From Paenibacillus sp. E222 (GTDB lineage Bacteria > Bacillota > Bacilli > Paenibacillales > Paenibacillaceae), in NCBI RefSeq assembly GCF_013401555.1, contig NZ_CP058552.1, positions 248,001 through 312,000 on the forward strand: DNA of 64,000 bases, written 5' to 3'. The notes under the pieces were generated by a model that was not told where the DNA came from, ran no database searches, and was given only the letters and a program-made list of their open reading frames with translations. Positions 16,503-25,479 of this stretch are shown here, piece by piece. Position numbers and translations under genes: made by a program. How positions within the stretch are numbered: position 1 is the first letter of the stretch; every line of letters starts with the position of its first letter.

Positions 16503-17312
16503 CTAATCAAACAGACGCTTATGTTTGTCGAAAAACTGGTGGAAAAATCGCACATTGTCCAGTTCGAACCATTCTGCCGTTTGCAAAATCGTTCCGTCGA
16601 GATTGTAAATTTTAGCATGAAGCGTCCCCAAAACAAAGGGCGAGTGCGTCGAAATAATAAATTGACTATCAAAATAACGCGCCAACTCATTGATTTGCTC
16701 TGCCAGCCTGATTTGGTTAGCAGGAGAAAGCGACGTTTCTGGTTCATCCAATAAATATAATTGGCCCGGAAGCAGGTACTCTTCGAAAAACTGCATGGAG
16801 GTTTCCCCATTAGAGTATTTTTCCTGAGAAAACTGAATGTTATCCAGTTTTTTCTTAAAAGCATAGGAATGCTCTAACTCTTCTGTCTCGGCTTTGCTCA
16901 TTCCTTGCTGAATCTGTTCATACAACAGTCCTTCGCGGAGCGCATTTGCTTGCTGAATTTTCTTAATTTCATACAAAATGTCCTCTGACTTGATGTATAG
17001 GCTCCCTTCCGGCAGTTGCCGGATGACACGCTCCTGTTCATCACGCCCAAGCTCATAATGGCTCATATCCAGAAAACGCTGCACATAGGCGTTATGTCCA
17101 TAAGTTGTCATTCGTTCAGAACCCGAGATTCCCAACTTGTTGGCGATTACGTTCAGCAAGGTGGATTTGCCAGAACCGTTGCTGCCATAGAGCACCGTAA
17201 CTCGATCAAAAAAAAGGGCTTCCCCTGACATATGCTTGAATACATGATCAGGATATATATTGGGATTGCTGGAAATTTCCGAAGACAGTTTGAAATTGCT
17301 TAAATAAATCAT
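16503..17312 (-). CDS. AAA/ABC-type ATPase
   Basis: This 269-residue soluble ATPase has Walker A GSNGSGKST (about 43-51), an ABC-like signature YSNGETS (about 167), Walker B LYLLDEPE (about 187-194) and a switch His in ISTHSPF (about 222). This is the SMC/RecF-like AAA_21 type with no membrane partner, unlike transport ATPases. GGAGTGAG lies before the ATG. It precedes the alkylation repair gene, which hints at DNA-related work, but the function is unassigned. Confidence 0.82.
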   Translation of the reverse strand: MIYLSNFKLSSEISSNPNIYPDHVFKHMSGEALFFDRVTVLYGSNGSGKSTLLNVIANKLGISGSERMTTYGHNAYVQRFLDMSHYELGRDEQERVIRQLPEGSLYIKSEDILYEIKKIQQANALREGLLYEQIQQGMSKAETEELEHSYAFKKKLDNIQFSQEKYSNGETSMQFFEEYLLPGQLYLLDEPETSLSPANQIRLAEQINELARYFDSQFIISTHSPFVLGTLHAKIYNLDGTILQTAEWFELDNVRFFHQFFDKHKRLFD

Positions 17313-17634
17313 CTGCTCACTCCTTATCCCTCATTCTGTTAGAGGACGGATGACCGTACACATCCTGGGCCAACAAATGGATAGCTCAGAAAGAATTCGC
17401 ACAAGACACCTAAAAGAATATAACTTCTTCGCAGGCGGACATTTCTCCTTTCTTATGCTTATTCCGACAACATTCTAAATATCTGCCACTTGTCTGATCG
17501 GGAAAGCTGCTTCCACCAGTAGAGCATCATATGTCCATGTCCAAGCAACGTCTAGCTATGGCTGGAAAGGGTGTTCATCGTTTAAATTCAGTTTAGTTCT
17601 ACTAACGATACTGAGAAGAGGAAGGATGCGAAAT
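17313..17634. other. Divergent intergenic region
   Basis: These 322 bases between the ATPase gene and the alpha-galactosidase gene hold no coding frame. The promoters of both genes must lie here, but no pair close to consensus was found. Confidence 0.5.
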
Positions 17635-18798
17635 ATGAGCAGCAACCAAATGTTAGGATTTGCCCCCGCCCTGGGCTGGAATTCGTGGAATACCTTTACG
17701 TGGGATATTAACGAACAATTAATTCGGGATGTCGCTGATGTGTTCGTATCGGAAGGTTATCTGGCCGCCGGCTACGAGTACATCGTAATCGATGATTGCT
17801 GGAGCCTGAAAGAACGGGACGCAAGCGGCAATCTCGTAGCAGATCCCGAGAAATTCCCAAGCGGAATGAGAGCGCTCGCCGACTATATTCATGGCAAAGG
17901 ACTGAAGTTCGGTATGTATTCATGCGTTGGCACGCATACTTGTGCCGGGTATCCAGGCAGCTTTGAGCATGAATTCCAGGATGCCGCCCTTTTTGCCGAA
18001 TGGGGAGTTGATTATTTGAAGTATGATTACTGCTTCAAGCCGCGCCATATCTCAGGCGAGCTGCTGTACAAGCGGATGAGCCTCGCGCTCAAAAACTGCG
18101 GACGCGATATCCTCTTCTCCGCCTGCAACTGGGGAGCCGACGATGTATACGATTGGATTCGGGAATCGGGGGCTCATATGTACCGCTCTACCGGGGATAT
18201 CCGCGACAACTGGGATTCAGTAAAAGAACTTGCCTTGTCCCAATTGGGGAAGCAAAGTTACACCGGCTCTTTCTGCCATAACGACATGGACATGCTGATT
18301 GTGGGTATGTACGGTGGAAGCAACAATGATTATATTGGCAGTATCGGCGGATGCAACGACATTGAGTATAAAACTCACTTCTCGCTTTGGTCCATGATGG
18401 GTTCACCATTGATGATTGGATGTGACGTGCGTAAGGCTAACCAAGTCACGAAGGATATTCTGCTGAACCCCGACCTGATCGCCATCAATCAGGATATGGA
18501 GGCACGCGGAGCTTACCGTATTAAACCGGAGCCACAATGGTTTCACACAGACGATGTATTTATGCTCGTGAAAGTGCTGACAGACGGCGATCTGGCCATC
18601 GGTTTCTTCAATCTGAGTGATAGCCAGCGGGAATTGTCTTTGCAATTTTGGGATATGGGTCTGCCTTACGCTGCCGGTTATGCCTTGTCAATGTACGACT
18701 GCTGGGAGCATAAGGAACTGGGCGTGTTCCGCGAACGCTTCGCTCCCGTTGTTGCAGCACATGATTGCCTCATTGTCCGGGCCAAGCTGGTGAAGTAG
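17635..18798 (+). CDS. GH27 alpha-galactosidase (melibiase)
   Basis: This roughly 387-residue enzyme removes terminal alpha-1,6-galactose from oligosaccharides or galactomannan fragments. The GH27 signature GWNSWNTF opens the protein. The nucleophile Asp131 lies in YLKYDYC and the acid/base Asp188 in RSTGDIRDNW, with the usual CNWG and GSPLMIGCD motifs. No signal peptide is present, so it is intracellular. AAGAGGAAGG suits the ATG at 17635 (9 bases) better than the one at 17626. Its TAG is followed directly by the ATG of a small zinc-ribbon gene, and a convergent AraC gene lies beyond. Confidence 0.93.
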   Translation: MSSNQMLGFAPALGWNSWNTFTWDINEQLIRDVADVFVSEGYLAAGYEYIVIDDCWSLKERDASGNLVADPEKFPSGMRALADYIHGKGLKFGMYSCVGTHTCAGYPGSFEHEFQDAALFAEWGVDYLKYDYCFKPRHISGELLYKRMSLALKNCGRDILFSACNWGADDVYDWIRESGAHMYRSTGDIRDNWDSVKELALSQLGKQSYTGSFCHNDMDMLIVGMYGGSNNDYIGSIGGCNDIEYKTHFSLWSMMGSPLMIGCDVRKANQVTKDILLNPDLIAINQDMEARGAYRIKPEPQWFHTDDVFMLVKVLTDGDLAIGFFNLSDSQRELSLQFWDMGLPYAAGYALSMYDCWEHKELGVFRERFAPVVAAHDCLIVRAKLVK

Positions 18799-19002
18799 AT
18801 GGTCAGCAACCGCCTGTGCCAGTCCTGTCAGGTTCCTCTTGCGGCGGACGATGTGGCTATCTACCTGAAGCTGGTATCCCGCTCTGCCCAGCAATTTTCG
18901 TGCATCGACTGCCTTGGCAAGAAGCTGAATTGCGGGCGAGAGCCTATTGAGAGGCTGATTCGTTATTTTCGGGAATCCGGCAACTGCGCTCTGTTCCGCT
19001 GA
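18799..19002 (+). CDS. Small zinc-ribbon protein coupled to alpha-galactosidase
   Basis: This 67-residue protein has Cys pairs CQSC and CIDC plus a further Cys (KLNC), spaced as in a zinc ribbon, and a C-terminal ESGNCALF motif. I recall a family of short Firmicutes proteins with the same pattern (CxxC, 'DDVAIYLKLV', CxDCL, 'ESGCTLF'), of unknown function. Its ATG abuts the TAG of the alpha-galactosidase, so translation is probably coupled. Its last 40 bases overlap the 3' end of the convergent AraC gene. It could modulate a regulator or bind metal; no function is claimed. Confidence 0.72.
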   Translation: MVSNRLCQSCQVPLAADDVAIYLKLVSRSAQQFSCIDCLGKKLNCGREPIERLIRYFRESGNCALFR

Positions 19003-19829
19003 AGCTCTGTTGGTTCCGCATGCAGCATCAAGTACGCTGATGGCGTAAGTGATGTTGCTTTCTTGAATACTTTGGAGAAATATAACGGATCATTGTAGCC
19101 TACCGAGTAAGCCACCGATTGAATGGGCAAGCCCGACGTCTTCAGCAGTTCACAGGCACGCCGGATTCGGCACGATGTAATATACTCCAACACAGACTTG
19201 CCGGTAGCTCCCTTAAACCGTCGAAACAAATAGCTGCGCTCCAGATTGACTGCCTTTACGATTTCCGTGACGGTCAAGGCTGGCTTCCAATAATTCTGCT
19301 CAATGTACTTTCTGGCCAGCCAGACATAATCCTTGGTGTCCACCTGCGGCTCCTTCGGATAATATTCCATGTAATAGGAGAGCAGCAGACGTAAACGAGC
19401 ATCCGCCCGCAGCATTTCGCAGTGCGATACGCCCGCGTTCCACGCCAGATGAAAAAAGGGCTGCAGCGTCTCCGGCGCCTTCGTCAGCACGGGTTGTACC
19501 TCTGAAAGCTGTGTCAGTTCCAGCAAACGCCCGGCGTCAGCTCCGCTGAACTCCACCCAGACATACTCCCACGGATCGTACGCGTCCGGGTAATAGTAGA
19601 TCTCTTTTTGCGGGAAAATGATGAAGCTTTCCCCCGCACCCAGCCGAAAAACGTCGCCGCCCGTCTCAAGCGTCCCTTGGCCGCGAATAATATAGTGCAG
19701 CGCATACACGTCACGTACTCCTGGCCCCCATTGGTGAAGGTTAGCTGGCTTGTGACCGCCGCTGATAAAATACAAATGACTTGCTCTGCTGCTCTCTTGC
19801 CAAATCGGATTCAACCTTGATTCCCCCAT
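18963..19829 (-). CDS. AraC-family regulator
   Basis: This protein of about 288 residues has an N-terminal cupin (LHQWGPGVRDVYALHYIIRG, then GESFIIFPQKEIYYYPD) and a C-terminal double helix-turn-helix (VTEIVKAVNLERSYLFRRFKG and AYSVGYNDPLYFSKVFKK). The open frame extends upstream to 20234, but that part is antisense to the carboxylesterase gene and unlike any protein. The first sensible start is the ATG at 19829, which lacks a good ribosome site. It is divergent from the carboxylesterase gene and convergent with the alpha-galactosidase pair, and may regulate either. Confidence 0.83.
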   Translation of the reverse strand: MGESRLNPIWQESSRASHLYFISGGHKPANLHQWGPGVRDVYALHYIIRGQGTLETGGDVFRLGAGESFIIFPQKEIYYYPDAYDPWEYVWVEFSGADAGRLLELTQLSEVQPVLTKAPETLQPFFHLAWNAGVSHCEMLRADARLRLLLSYYMEYYPKEPQVDTKDYVWLARKYIEQNYWKPALTVTEIVKAVNLERSYLFRRFKGATGKSVLEYITSCRIRRACELLKTSGLPIQSVAYSVGYNDPLYFSKVFKKATSLTPSAYLMLHAEPTELQRNRAQLPDSRK

Positions 19830-19941
19830 TTCTGAAGACGCCCTGTTCTGGCGTTCGGTGTACCTATTTACTATCGTTTGGTACTGGAAACATCGCTGCA
19901 AGTTGCTTATTATGGAAATAGAGGGCAATGCGCCCCACATA

Positions 19942-19959
19942 ATTGTAAGCGCATCCACA
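19942..19959. promoter_or_regulatory. Probable cre site
   Basis: ATTGTAAGCGCATCCACA matches 16 of 18 positions of the cre consensus and lies 52 bases upstream of the carboxylesterase start, in the AraC/esterase divergent region. Confidence 0.55.
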
Positions 19960-20010
19960 CGTCTTTGATCGGCATGATTGATATACGCTAAATCCAGAGA
20001 GGAGAATGTT

Positions 20011-21549
20011 GTGTTGCTTAGAATGGTAACGGTAGAACACGGACAAGTGCAAGGACTGCCCGCAGCGGACCCGCGTATTACCAGCTTTAAGGGAATCCCT
20101 TTTGCCGCACCTCCTGTAGGTGAGAATCGCTGGCGCGCTCCACAGCCGCAGACCAACTGGAATGGCACTCTGAAAGCTTTTGACTTTGCCCCCACCTCCA
20201 TGCAAGCCAAAACGGTCATAGACGATAACAACATCTATACCCGCGAATGGGCCGTTGATCCGGATCTGCCTATGGACGAGGATTGTCTGTATCTGAACGT
20301 CTGGACACCCGCCAAACGAACAGATGAGAAACTGCCTGTCTTTGTCTGGTATTTTGGGGGAGGCCTTCAGGTCGGGAACACTGCCGAAATGGAATTTGAT
20401 GGCGAGCGAATTGCCCGCAGAGGCATTGTCGTCGTCACAATTAACTATCGCCTGAATGCCTTCGGCTTCCTGTGTCACCCCGAGATCAGTGCCGAATCTC
20501 CACATGCACCGGCCAACTTCGGACATCTCGATCAGCAAGCAGGTACCCAGTGGGTCAAACGCAACATTGCCGCCTTTGGCGGTGATCCTGACCAGATCAC
20601 GATTGGTGGGCAGTCGGCAGGCGGAGGCAGTGTGCTCAGCCAGATGACCTCTCCACAAAATAAAGGCTTGTTCCAGCGAGCCGTCATCATGAGCGGCATC
20701 GCTACCGAGCTGTACCCGAAGGTCCGCGTGCCTGCGGTCCGCACCACACTGCGGGATGCAGAGCAGGAAGGCGTTGAATTTTTCCGCTTCCTTGGCGTAT
20801 CCTCTCTGGCTGAGGCCAGACAACTGGATGCCGAATATCTGCGTGACAAAGCCCTGGAATACAAAGGCTTTTGGGGAACCGTCATCGACGATCAATTCTG
20901 CGCAGGTGATCCATTTACCCGCTTTATTCAGCAGGAACGCGAGCCGATCCCCGTGATGCTGGGGCATACCTCTTCCGAATTTTGGACCCGTCCCGCTGCA
21001 GACAATCTGGATGAACTGAAGCAGATGGCTGTAGAGCTTTTCGGCGAGGATGCTCCTGTCTTTTTGCAGCTATGCGAGGCCGATACCGGTCAATTCGAGC
21101 ATGCCCTGCAACAAGCTTCTGTCCGCATGATCCAGCATGCCATCTTGCTCGCCATCCGTGCGAATAGCGGTCATCCATCTGAAACGCCGCTCTACTATTA
21201 CAACTTCGACGCCGAGATTCCCGGCTGGGACCAGCCTGGTACCTTCCACTCTGTCGATCTGTGGTTTTTCTTCGAAACACTCGCCAAATGCTGGCGCCCT
21301 TTCGTGGGTAAACATTATGATCTGGCCCGCCAGATGTGCAATTATTTGTCCAATTTTATTGCTACCGGTGACCCGAACGGCCCAGATACCACCGGAAATC
21401 TGATGCCTCATTGGATTCCTTGCACCACTGCTCAGCCGTATCTCATGGAATTCGGGGATCAGTCTCAATTACAGAAGGCAGATCCTGAACCGATGCTCGC
21501 GTTTCTAATGGATCAATATTTCAAGAAGCAGAATGTACATGCTGTTTAA
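20011..21549 (+). CDS. Type B carboxylesterase
   Basis: This 512-residue alpha/beta hydrolase of the carboxylesterase/lipase family (PF00135) has the family motif DEDCLYLNVWTP (about 88-99), the oxyanion-hole loop FGGGLQVG (about 115-122) and the nucleophile elbow GGQSAGGGS (Ser about 193). It hydrolyses carboxylic esters in the cytoplasm; there is no signal peptide. The frame opens earlier, but the GTG at 20011, six bases after AGGAGAAT, fits best. It is divergent from an AraC regulator and close to a cre-like site, so deacylation of plant-derived sugars is possible. Confidence 0.88.
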   Translation: MLLRMVTVEHGQVQGLPAADPRITSFKGIPFAAPPVGENRWRAPQPQTNWNGTLKAFDFAPTSMQAKTVIDDNNIYTREWAVDPDLPMDEDCLYLNVWTPAKRTDEKLPVFVWYFGGGLQVGNTAEMEFDGERIARRGIVVVTINYRLNAFGFLCHPEISAESPHAPANFGHLDQQAGTQWVKRNIAAFGGDPDQITIGGQSAGGGSVLSQMTSPQNKGLFQRAVIMSGIATELYPKVRVPAVRTTLRDAEQEGVEFFRFLGVSSLAEARQLDAEYLRDKALEYKGFWGTVIDDQFCAGDPFTRFIQQEREPIPVMLGHTSSEFWTRPAADNLDELKQMAVELFGEDAPVFLQLCEADTGQFEHALQQASVRMIQHAILLAIRANSGHPSETPLYYYNFDAEIPGWDQPGTFHSVDLWFFFETLAKCWRPFVGKHYDLARQMCNYLSNFIATGDPNGPDTTGNLMPHWIPCTTAQPYLMEFGDQSQLQKADPEPMLAFLMDQYFKKQNVHAV

Positions 21550-21581
21550 GAAATGAGCCTGTCCTTTCATAATATATGTAT

Positions 21582-21610
21582 GGGCCATGCTGACGCATGG
21601 CTCTCTTTTT
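21582..21610 (+). terminator. Terminator of the carboxylesterase gene
   Basis: GGCCATGC and GCATGGCT pair around TGAC, followed by CTCTTTTT. Confidence 0.85.
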
Positions 21611-21635
21611 ACAGTGTGATGGTTGAGCCATTTTT

Positions 21636-22250
21636 TCATTCGCCTGTTTGCGCGTCTTCCCCACCATTGAGTATTGATGATGTGATTGCATAGTCTTTTC
21701 TTAGCATACCGTAAATTTCCAAGTCGACAATTCCTTTACCTGACCATAAGGTAGCTTGTCTAAGCGTTCCCTCATGGATGAAACCGTTTTTTAATAACAC
21801 CTTTTTCGAATGTTCATTTGCAGGCATCACTTCTGCCTGAATCCTATTAACGTTAACCTTCATAAACAAAAATTCGAGCAACATCCCTACCGCTTGGGTC
21901 GCAATTCCCTTCCCCCATTGAGATTCTGCTAAAAAGTAACCAATCGTCACCATATTCACTTTCAGGTTGAAATCGACGGCTTCAATAATGCCAAGCAACC
22001 GATCGGGTTCATTACTGGCAAATATCCCCCACTTCACCCTTGATCTCTTATGATAATCTCTCTCGAAATGCCCAATCATCTTCTTCACAGTCTCTTTATT
22101 GTGTTTGGGTATGATACCGCAGTATTCAAACACATTGACATTATCATAGATTTCATAAACTTCGTTAACATGCTGATCTTCAATCTTTTTCAACACCAGT
22201 TCATCTGATTTTAGGATCGGAAGTTGATCATAAACTGCATCCAAATTCAT
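21636..22250 (-). CDS. GNAT N-acetyltransferase, RimJ/RimL type
   Basis: This 204-residue acetyltransferase opens with the RimJ/RimL-like segment LKSDELVLKKI. It has the acetyl-CoA-binding strand-loop QWGKGIATQAVGMLLEF (about 112-128) and the conserved NEHSKKVLLKNGF helix (about 146-158). Members acetylate N-terminal amines of proteins or small molecules. It lies 12 bases after the AraC-GyrI gene in the same direction and is probably co-transcribed with it. Confidence 0.87.
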   Translation of the reverse strand: MNLDAVYDQLPILKSDELVLKKIEDQHVNEVYEIYDNVNVFEYCGIIPKHNKETVKKMIGHFERDYHKRSRVKWGIFASNEPDRLLGIIEAVDFNLKVNMVTIGYFLAESQWGKGIATQAVGMLLEFLFMKVNVNRIQAEVMPANEHSKKVLLKNGFIHEGTLRQATLWSGKGIVDLEIYGMLRKDYAITSSILNGGEDAQTGE

Positions 22251-22262
22251 TCTGTCACATCC

Positions 22263-23177
22263 CTATATCTTCTTGATCGGAATACATAAATCGATTTTGC
22301 ATTTCCCTTGCTCATCCTTCGCCGGATCATTCATGCAGTACTCAAGGCTTGGTCTGTCATCGGCATCATACTCACTATTCGGCAACCATAAGCCAAATAC
22401 ATTTTCATAGGCGAGAACGAATTGATCAATGGTGTCGTAGAATGGATATACAGCGTACATTCCACCAGATAGCGTTCTAAATTCTACTTGCCCCTGATGT
22501 TGAAACTTCTCAAATCCAGGGGGCAATGTTACACAAGCATCGTATCGGCAAGCCCATTCTTCGACGAAATTTCCATCATCCAAAGACACCCCAATATAAT
22601 AATGATCAGTCGGAGTAATTCCTTGCTCGCTTGCCCAGCGCCCCAACTTCTCCCATGCCACATGAGTATGCAAATAACTCCCCACATGTCTGACATACGC
22701 CACTTCATAATCTGGAAGTTCCTTGATGGTTATCATTTTCCCCCAAGCCCTCCTTAAAAGATGATTTCTTCCATTTCCATTGTAATCATCCAACGGAGAT
22801 AACTCTTCTTGCTTCTTGCTAAAATGTAAGGGATAATTGCTATGTTTTCTGATGTTATTTCGAACTTCACTTGGGGTCTTACCATAGTGCTTCTTAAAGA
22901 GAGCATTGAAGGCGGATACCGATTCAAAGCCGCAATAATTAGATATCTCTAATATGGTTCTATTGTTTTCACCCAAAAGATATACAGACTTCTGTAAACG
23001 CTCTCGATTTACAAATGCTATTGGAGACACACCTTCCAACGATGTGAATATTCTTGTGAAATGATATTTTGAAAAACCTGAAACGTCAGCCAACATATCG
23101 AGGTTGAGCTTTTGATGACTATTTTGCCTAATATATTGGATCACTCTATCCATTCTATCTTTATATTCACTATTCAT
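22263..23177 (-). CDS. AraC-family regulator with GyrI-like effector domain
   Basis: This 304-residue protein has an N-terminal AraC double helix-turn-helix (about 8-110; LADVSGFSKYHFTRIFTSLEG and ISNYCGFESVSAFNALFKKHYG) joined to a C-terminal GyrI-like small-molecule-binding domain (about 145-304; DYEVAYVRHVGSYL ... SGGMYAVYPFYDT). This is the Rob/BltR-like layout of multidrug-responsive activators. It leads a two-gene unit with a GNAT gene; the AT-rich upstream DNA should hold its promoter. Confidence 0.9.
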   Translation of the reverse strand: MNSEYKDRMDRVIQYIRQNSHQKLNLDMLADVSGFSKYHFTRIFTSLEGVSPIAFVNRERLQKSVYLLGENNRTILEISNYCGFESVSAFNALFKKHYGKTPSEVRNNIRKHSNYPLHFSKKQEELSPLDDYNGNGRNHLLRRAWGKMITIKELPDYEVAYVRHVGSYLHTHVAWEKLGRWASEQGITPTDHYYIGVSLDDGNFVEEWACRYDACVTLPPGFEKFQHQGQVEFRTLSGGMYAVYPFYDTIDQFVLAYENVFGLWLPNSEYDADDRPSLEYCMNDPAKDEQGKCKIDLCIPIKKI

Positions 23178-23331
23178 GTGTTGAACCCCTCAATTAGTCT
23201 ATGTATTATGAACTACCAAAATTATACACTCAGTATATCCGAACAGGATACCTTACAGGTACTTCGATTGTATAAAATTTCTATAGAGTACTACTGCTTT
23301 ATTCGTATACGTATCCATGCCCAAAACAAAA

Positions 23332-23360
23332 AAGCTCAAGTCGCCATACCACTTGAGCTT
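23332..23360 (-). terminator. Terminator of the DUF4256 gene
   Basis: A perfect 10-base inverted repeat, AAGCTCAAGT and ACTTGAGCTT, with TTTTTTGTTTT following on the minus strand. Confidence 0.88.
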
Positions 23361-23402
23361 AAAACATAGGTGATATTATTTAGGTTTAGTGGGCTTAATA
23401 AT

Positions 23403-23978
23403 TTAGACCTTTAACGATCCGCGAAATCCTCTTGCACCATAGTAAGATTCTGCTCCATTGTGGTAGACAAACACCGTATCATAGCGACGATCGCAAAAAA
23501 TGGCCCCGCCCCGTTTTCTAATATTAGCAGGTGTTGTCACCCAACTCGACGATTTCAAATCATAGTTTTCCAGCTTCTGCAGCTCCCGGTACTGCTCTTC
23601 TGTTAAAAGCTCAATGCCCATGTCCTCTGCCATTCCAACCGCACTATTCTGTGGTTTATGCTCTTTCCTTGACTCCAGCGCTTCACGGTCATAACAGACA
23701 CTTCTCCGTCCCTTGGGACTTTCCGCTGAACAATCCACAAAAGTATATTCGTCTGCCTTGCTGTCATAATGCACAACATCCGGTTCGCCGCCAGTCCTCT
23801 CCATTTCATGGAGTGACCACAGTTTTTCAGGTTGAGCCTCAAATTTGGCTTCCAGGCTGGCCCATTCCATACCTGGATGACGGTTCATGTTTTTTTCAAA
23901 ACGGGCTTTCAAGGTGGTGAGCAGTCCCTCGCGTTGTTCTGGCGATAACTCCCTCTCATCCATTGGGCTTGTTGTCAT
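23403..23978 (-). CDS. DUF4256 family protein
   Basis: This 191-residue soluble protein resembles the DUF4256 family. Typical segments are GMEWASLEAKFE, RTGGEPDVV, CSAESPKGRRSVCYDREAL, LLTEEQYRELQ and the C-terminal FVYHNGAESYYGARGFRG. It has no signal or membrane segment. The function of the family is unknown. It is monocistronic with its own terminator. Confidence 0.85.
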   Translation of the reverse strand: MTTSPMDERELSPEQREGLLTTLKARFEKNMNRHPGMEWASLEAKFEAQPEKLWSLHEMERTGGEPDVVHYDSKADEYTFVDCSAESPKGRRSVCYDREALESRKEHKPQNSAVGMAEDMGIELLTEEQYRELQKLENYDLKSSSWVTTPANIRKRGGAIFCDRRYDTVFVYHNGAESYYGARGFRGSLKV

Positions 23979-24132
23979 CTATATTTCTCCCTTCAATAGG
24001 TTGTTGCATGCATGGTGGAATGTTACAAAGTCAGATGTCACAGAAGCGCTATCCGCTTCATCCTGTCAGAGTATCCCTTCGAGTCCAGCTTCATGAACAC
24101 TCGTTCCTTGTCCAACGTTGGTTGGTTCATTT

Positions 24133-25479
24133 TCATAACGTCTTAAGGTGAGTCTGCTCTGTTTGGATGACGGGCAGCACGATTTGCAGTGAAAAGGTAC
24201 CTTCTTCCTGCGATATCCTCAGCGTGCCGCTATGCTGCTCTATGATTTTCTGACAACTCATCAGCCCGATCTCGTTGCTGTCTTTCTTTTTATCTACAGG
24301 TTTAATCTTATTCACTATTTCAATCAAGACCGTTTGTTGCTGCAAAGCTACCTTGATAAGAACAGGATATGAGGTATCCGCGTATTTCTTAATATTGGAA
24401 AATATATTGTCAAATACACGCCGTATAGCCACCAGATTGATCTCCAGCAAAAATTTAGGATGATCAGCATCCGGCTGAACCTGGACATCGACATGATCCA
24501 AGACCACCAACTGCTCATCAATGAGTTGATCTATAAGCGCTCTGCCCTCATACATTTCAAATTCCACTTCCTCTTCTTCCGCAGCAGAGGATACCGTGAA
24601 ATACTCAAACAGTTTGTCCGACAGCGCTTTGATCTGATATGCTTTCTCTCGGCTGTTATGGATATACTGCAACAGATCATCCTGTGTCTTAAACTTGTTA
24701 AGCTCTATGATGTCCATATATCCCAGCAGAATCGTAAGCGGAGTACGCAAGTCATGAGATATCGCTGTGATCAACTCGCGGTTGGCCATTCTCACTCTCT
24801 CCTCGCTGCTGAGTCGCTCCACAAATGATTTTCTCATCTCATCAATACTTAAGGCAAGCGAAGACAGTTCATCCTTCCCCGACACCGTGATGCTGTAATC
24901 CAGATTTCCACCTTCCAGTATTTTGATCTCACGTTCTAGCAAACCAATATACGACGTCTTTTTGTTAATCATCAGCAGGAAGGAAATAATGAATACAATG
25001 AGCGCGAAGAATACACCAAGAATCAGAATGAGGTTGTAGTATTGATATTCATAGAAACCAACCAGATAGATTTGGGCATCCCGATCAGCGAAATGAATGG
25101 TGGTAACCGGTATTTTCGATGGCACGAATTGAGTTAACAGCTCTTCATTAATGGCAGGATCAATCTCCGTGTTGGAGGAATATATCAATTGGTCTTTTGC
25201 AAAAATATACAGATTTAAGTAGCGCTCATGACTTATCCAAGCAGACAATTGCTCATGATCACGGGTTGACACGTTCTGGTTACTCACGAAGGTTTCGAAT
25301 CGATTCAGTGCATCTCGCTGCCGATTCTCTACAAAAGTGGATTTGCTTAAATAACTATCCAATGCAGTCTCGCCAACAACTTGTAACACAATGAACGCAC
25401 AGATGGAGAACATCAAAGAAATAACTATGGCGAGAACCAGTTTGAGCTTCAGTTTTTTTCCGATGAGCAATCTATTCAA
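24133..25479 (-). CDS. Membrane sensor histidine kinase (VanS-like)
   Basis: This 448-residue kinase has two membrane helices (about 13-35 and 149-171) bracketing an extracellular domain of about 113 residues, a HAMP segment (172-224), the phospho-acceptor His242 in ISHDLRTPLT, an N box in FDNIFSNIKKYAD and a G-type motif NEIGLMSCQKII. The ATP lid is short and lacks the usual double DxGxG, as in VanS-like kinases. Its start overlaps the response regulator stop by 8 bases, so the pair is one operon. The signal is unknown; cell-envelope stress is a fair guess. Confidence 0.9.
   Translation of the reverse strand: MNRLLIGKKLKLKLVLAIVISLMFSICAFIVLQVVGETALDSYLSKSTFVENRQRDALNRFETFVSNQNVSTRDHEQLSAWISHERYLNLYIFAKDQLIYSSNTEIDPAINEELLTQFVPSKIPVTTIHFADRDAQIYLVGFYEYQYYNLILILGVFFALIVFIISFLLMINKKTSYIGLLEREIKILEGGNLDYSITVSGKDELSSLALSIDEMRKSFVERLSSEERVRMANRELITAISHDLRTPLTILLGYMDIIELNKFKTQDDLLQYIHNSREKAYQIKALSDKLFEYFTVSSAAEEEEVEFEMYEGRALIDQLIDEQLVVLDHVDVQVQPDADHPKFLLEINLVAIRRVFDNIFSNIKKYADTSYPVLIKVALQQQTVLIEIVNKIKPVDKKKDSNEIGLMSCQKIIEQHSGTLRISQEEGTFSLQIVLPVIQTEQTHLKTL

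Noticed and set aside
19830..20967. Long minus-strand frames opposite the carboxylesterase gene, including the upstream extension of the AraC frame
   Set aside because: They are antisense to a clear esterase and show no protein-like pattern; they follow from codon bias of the real gene.
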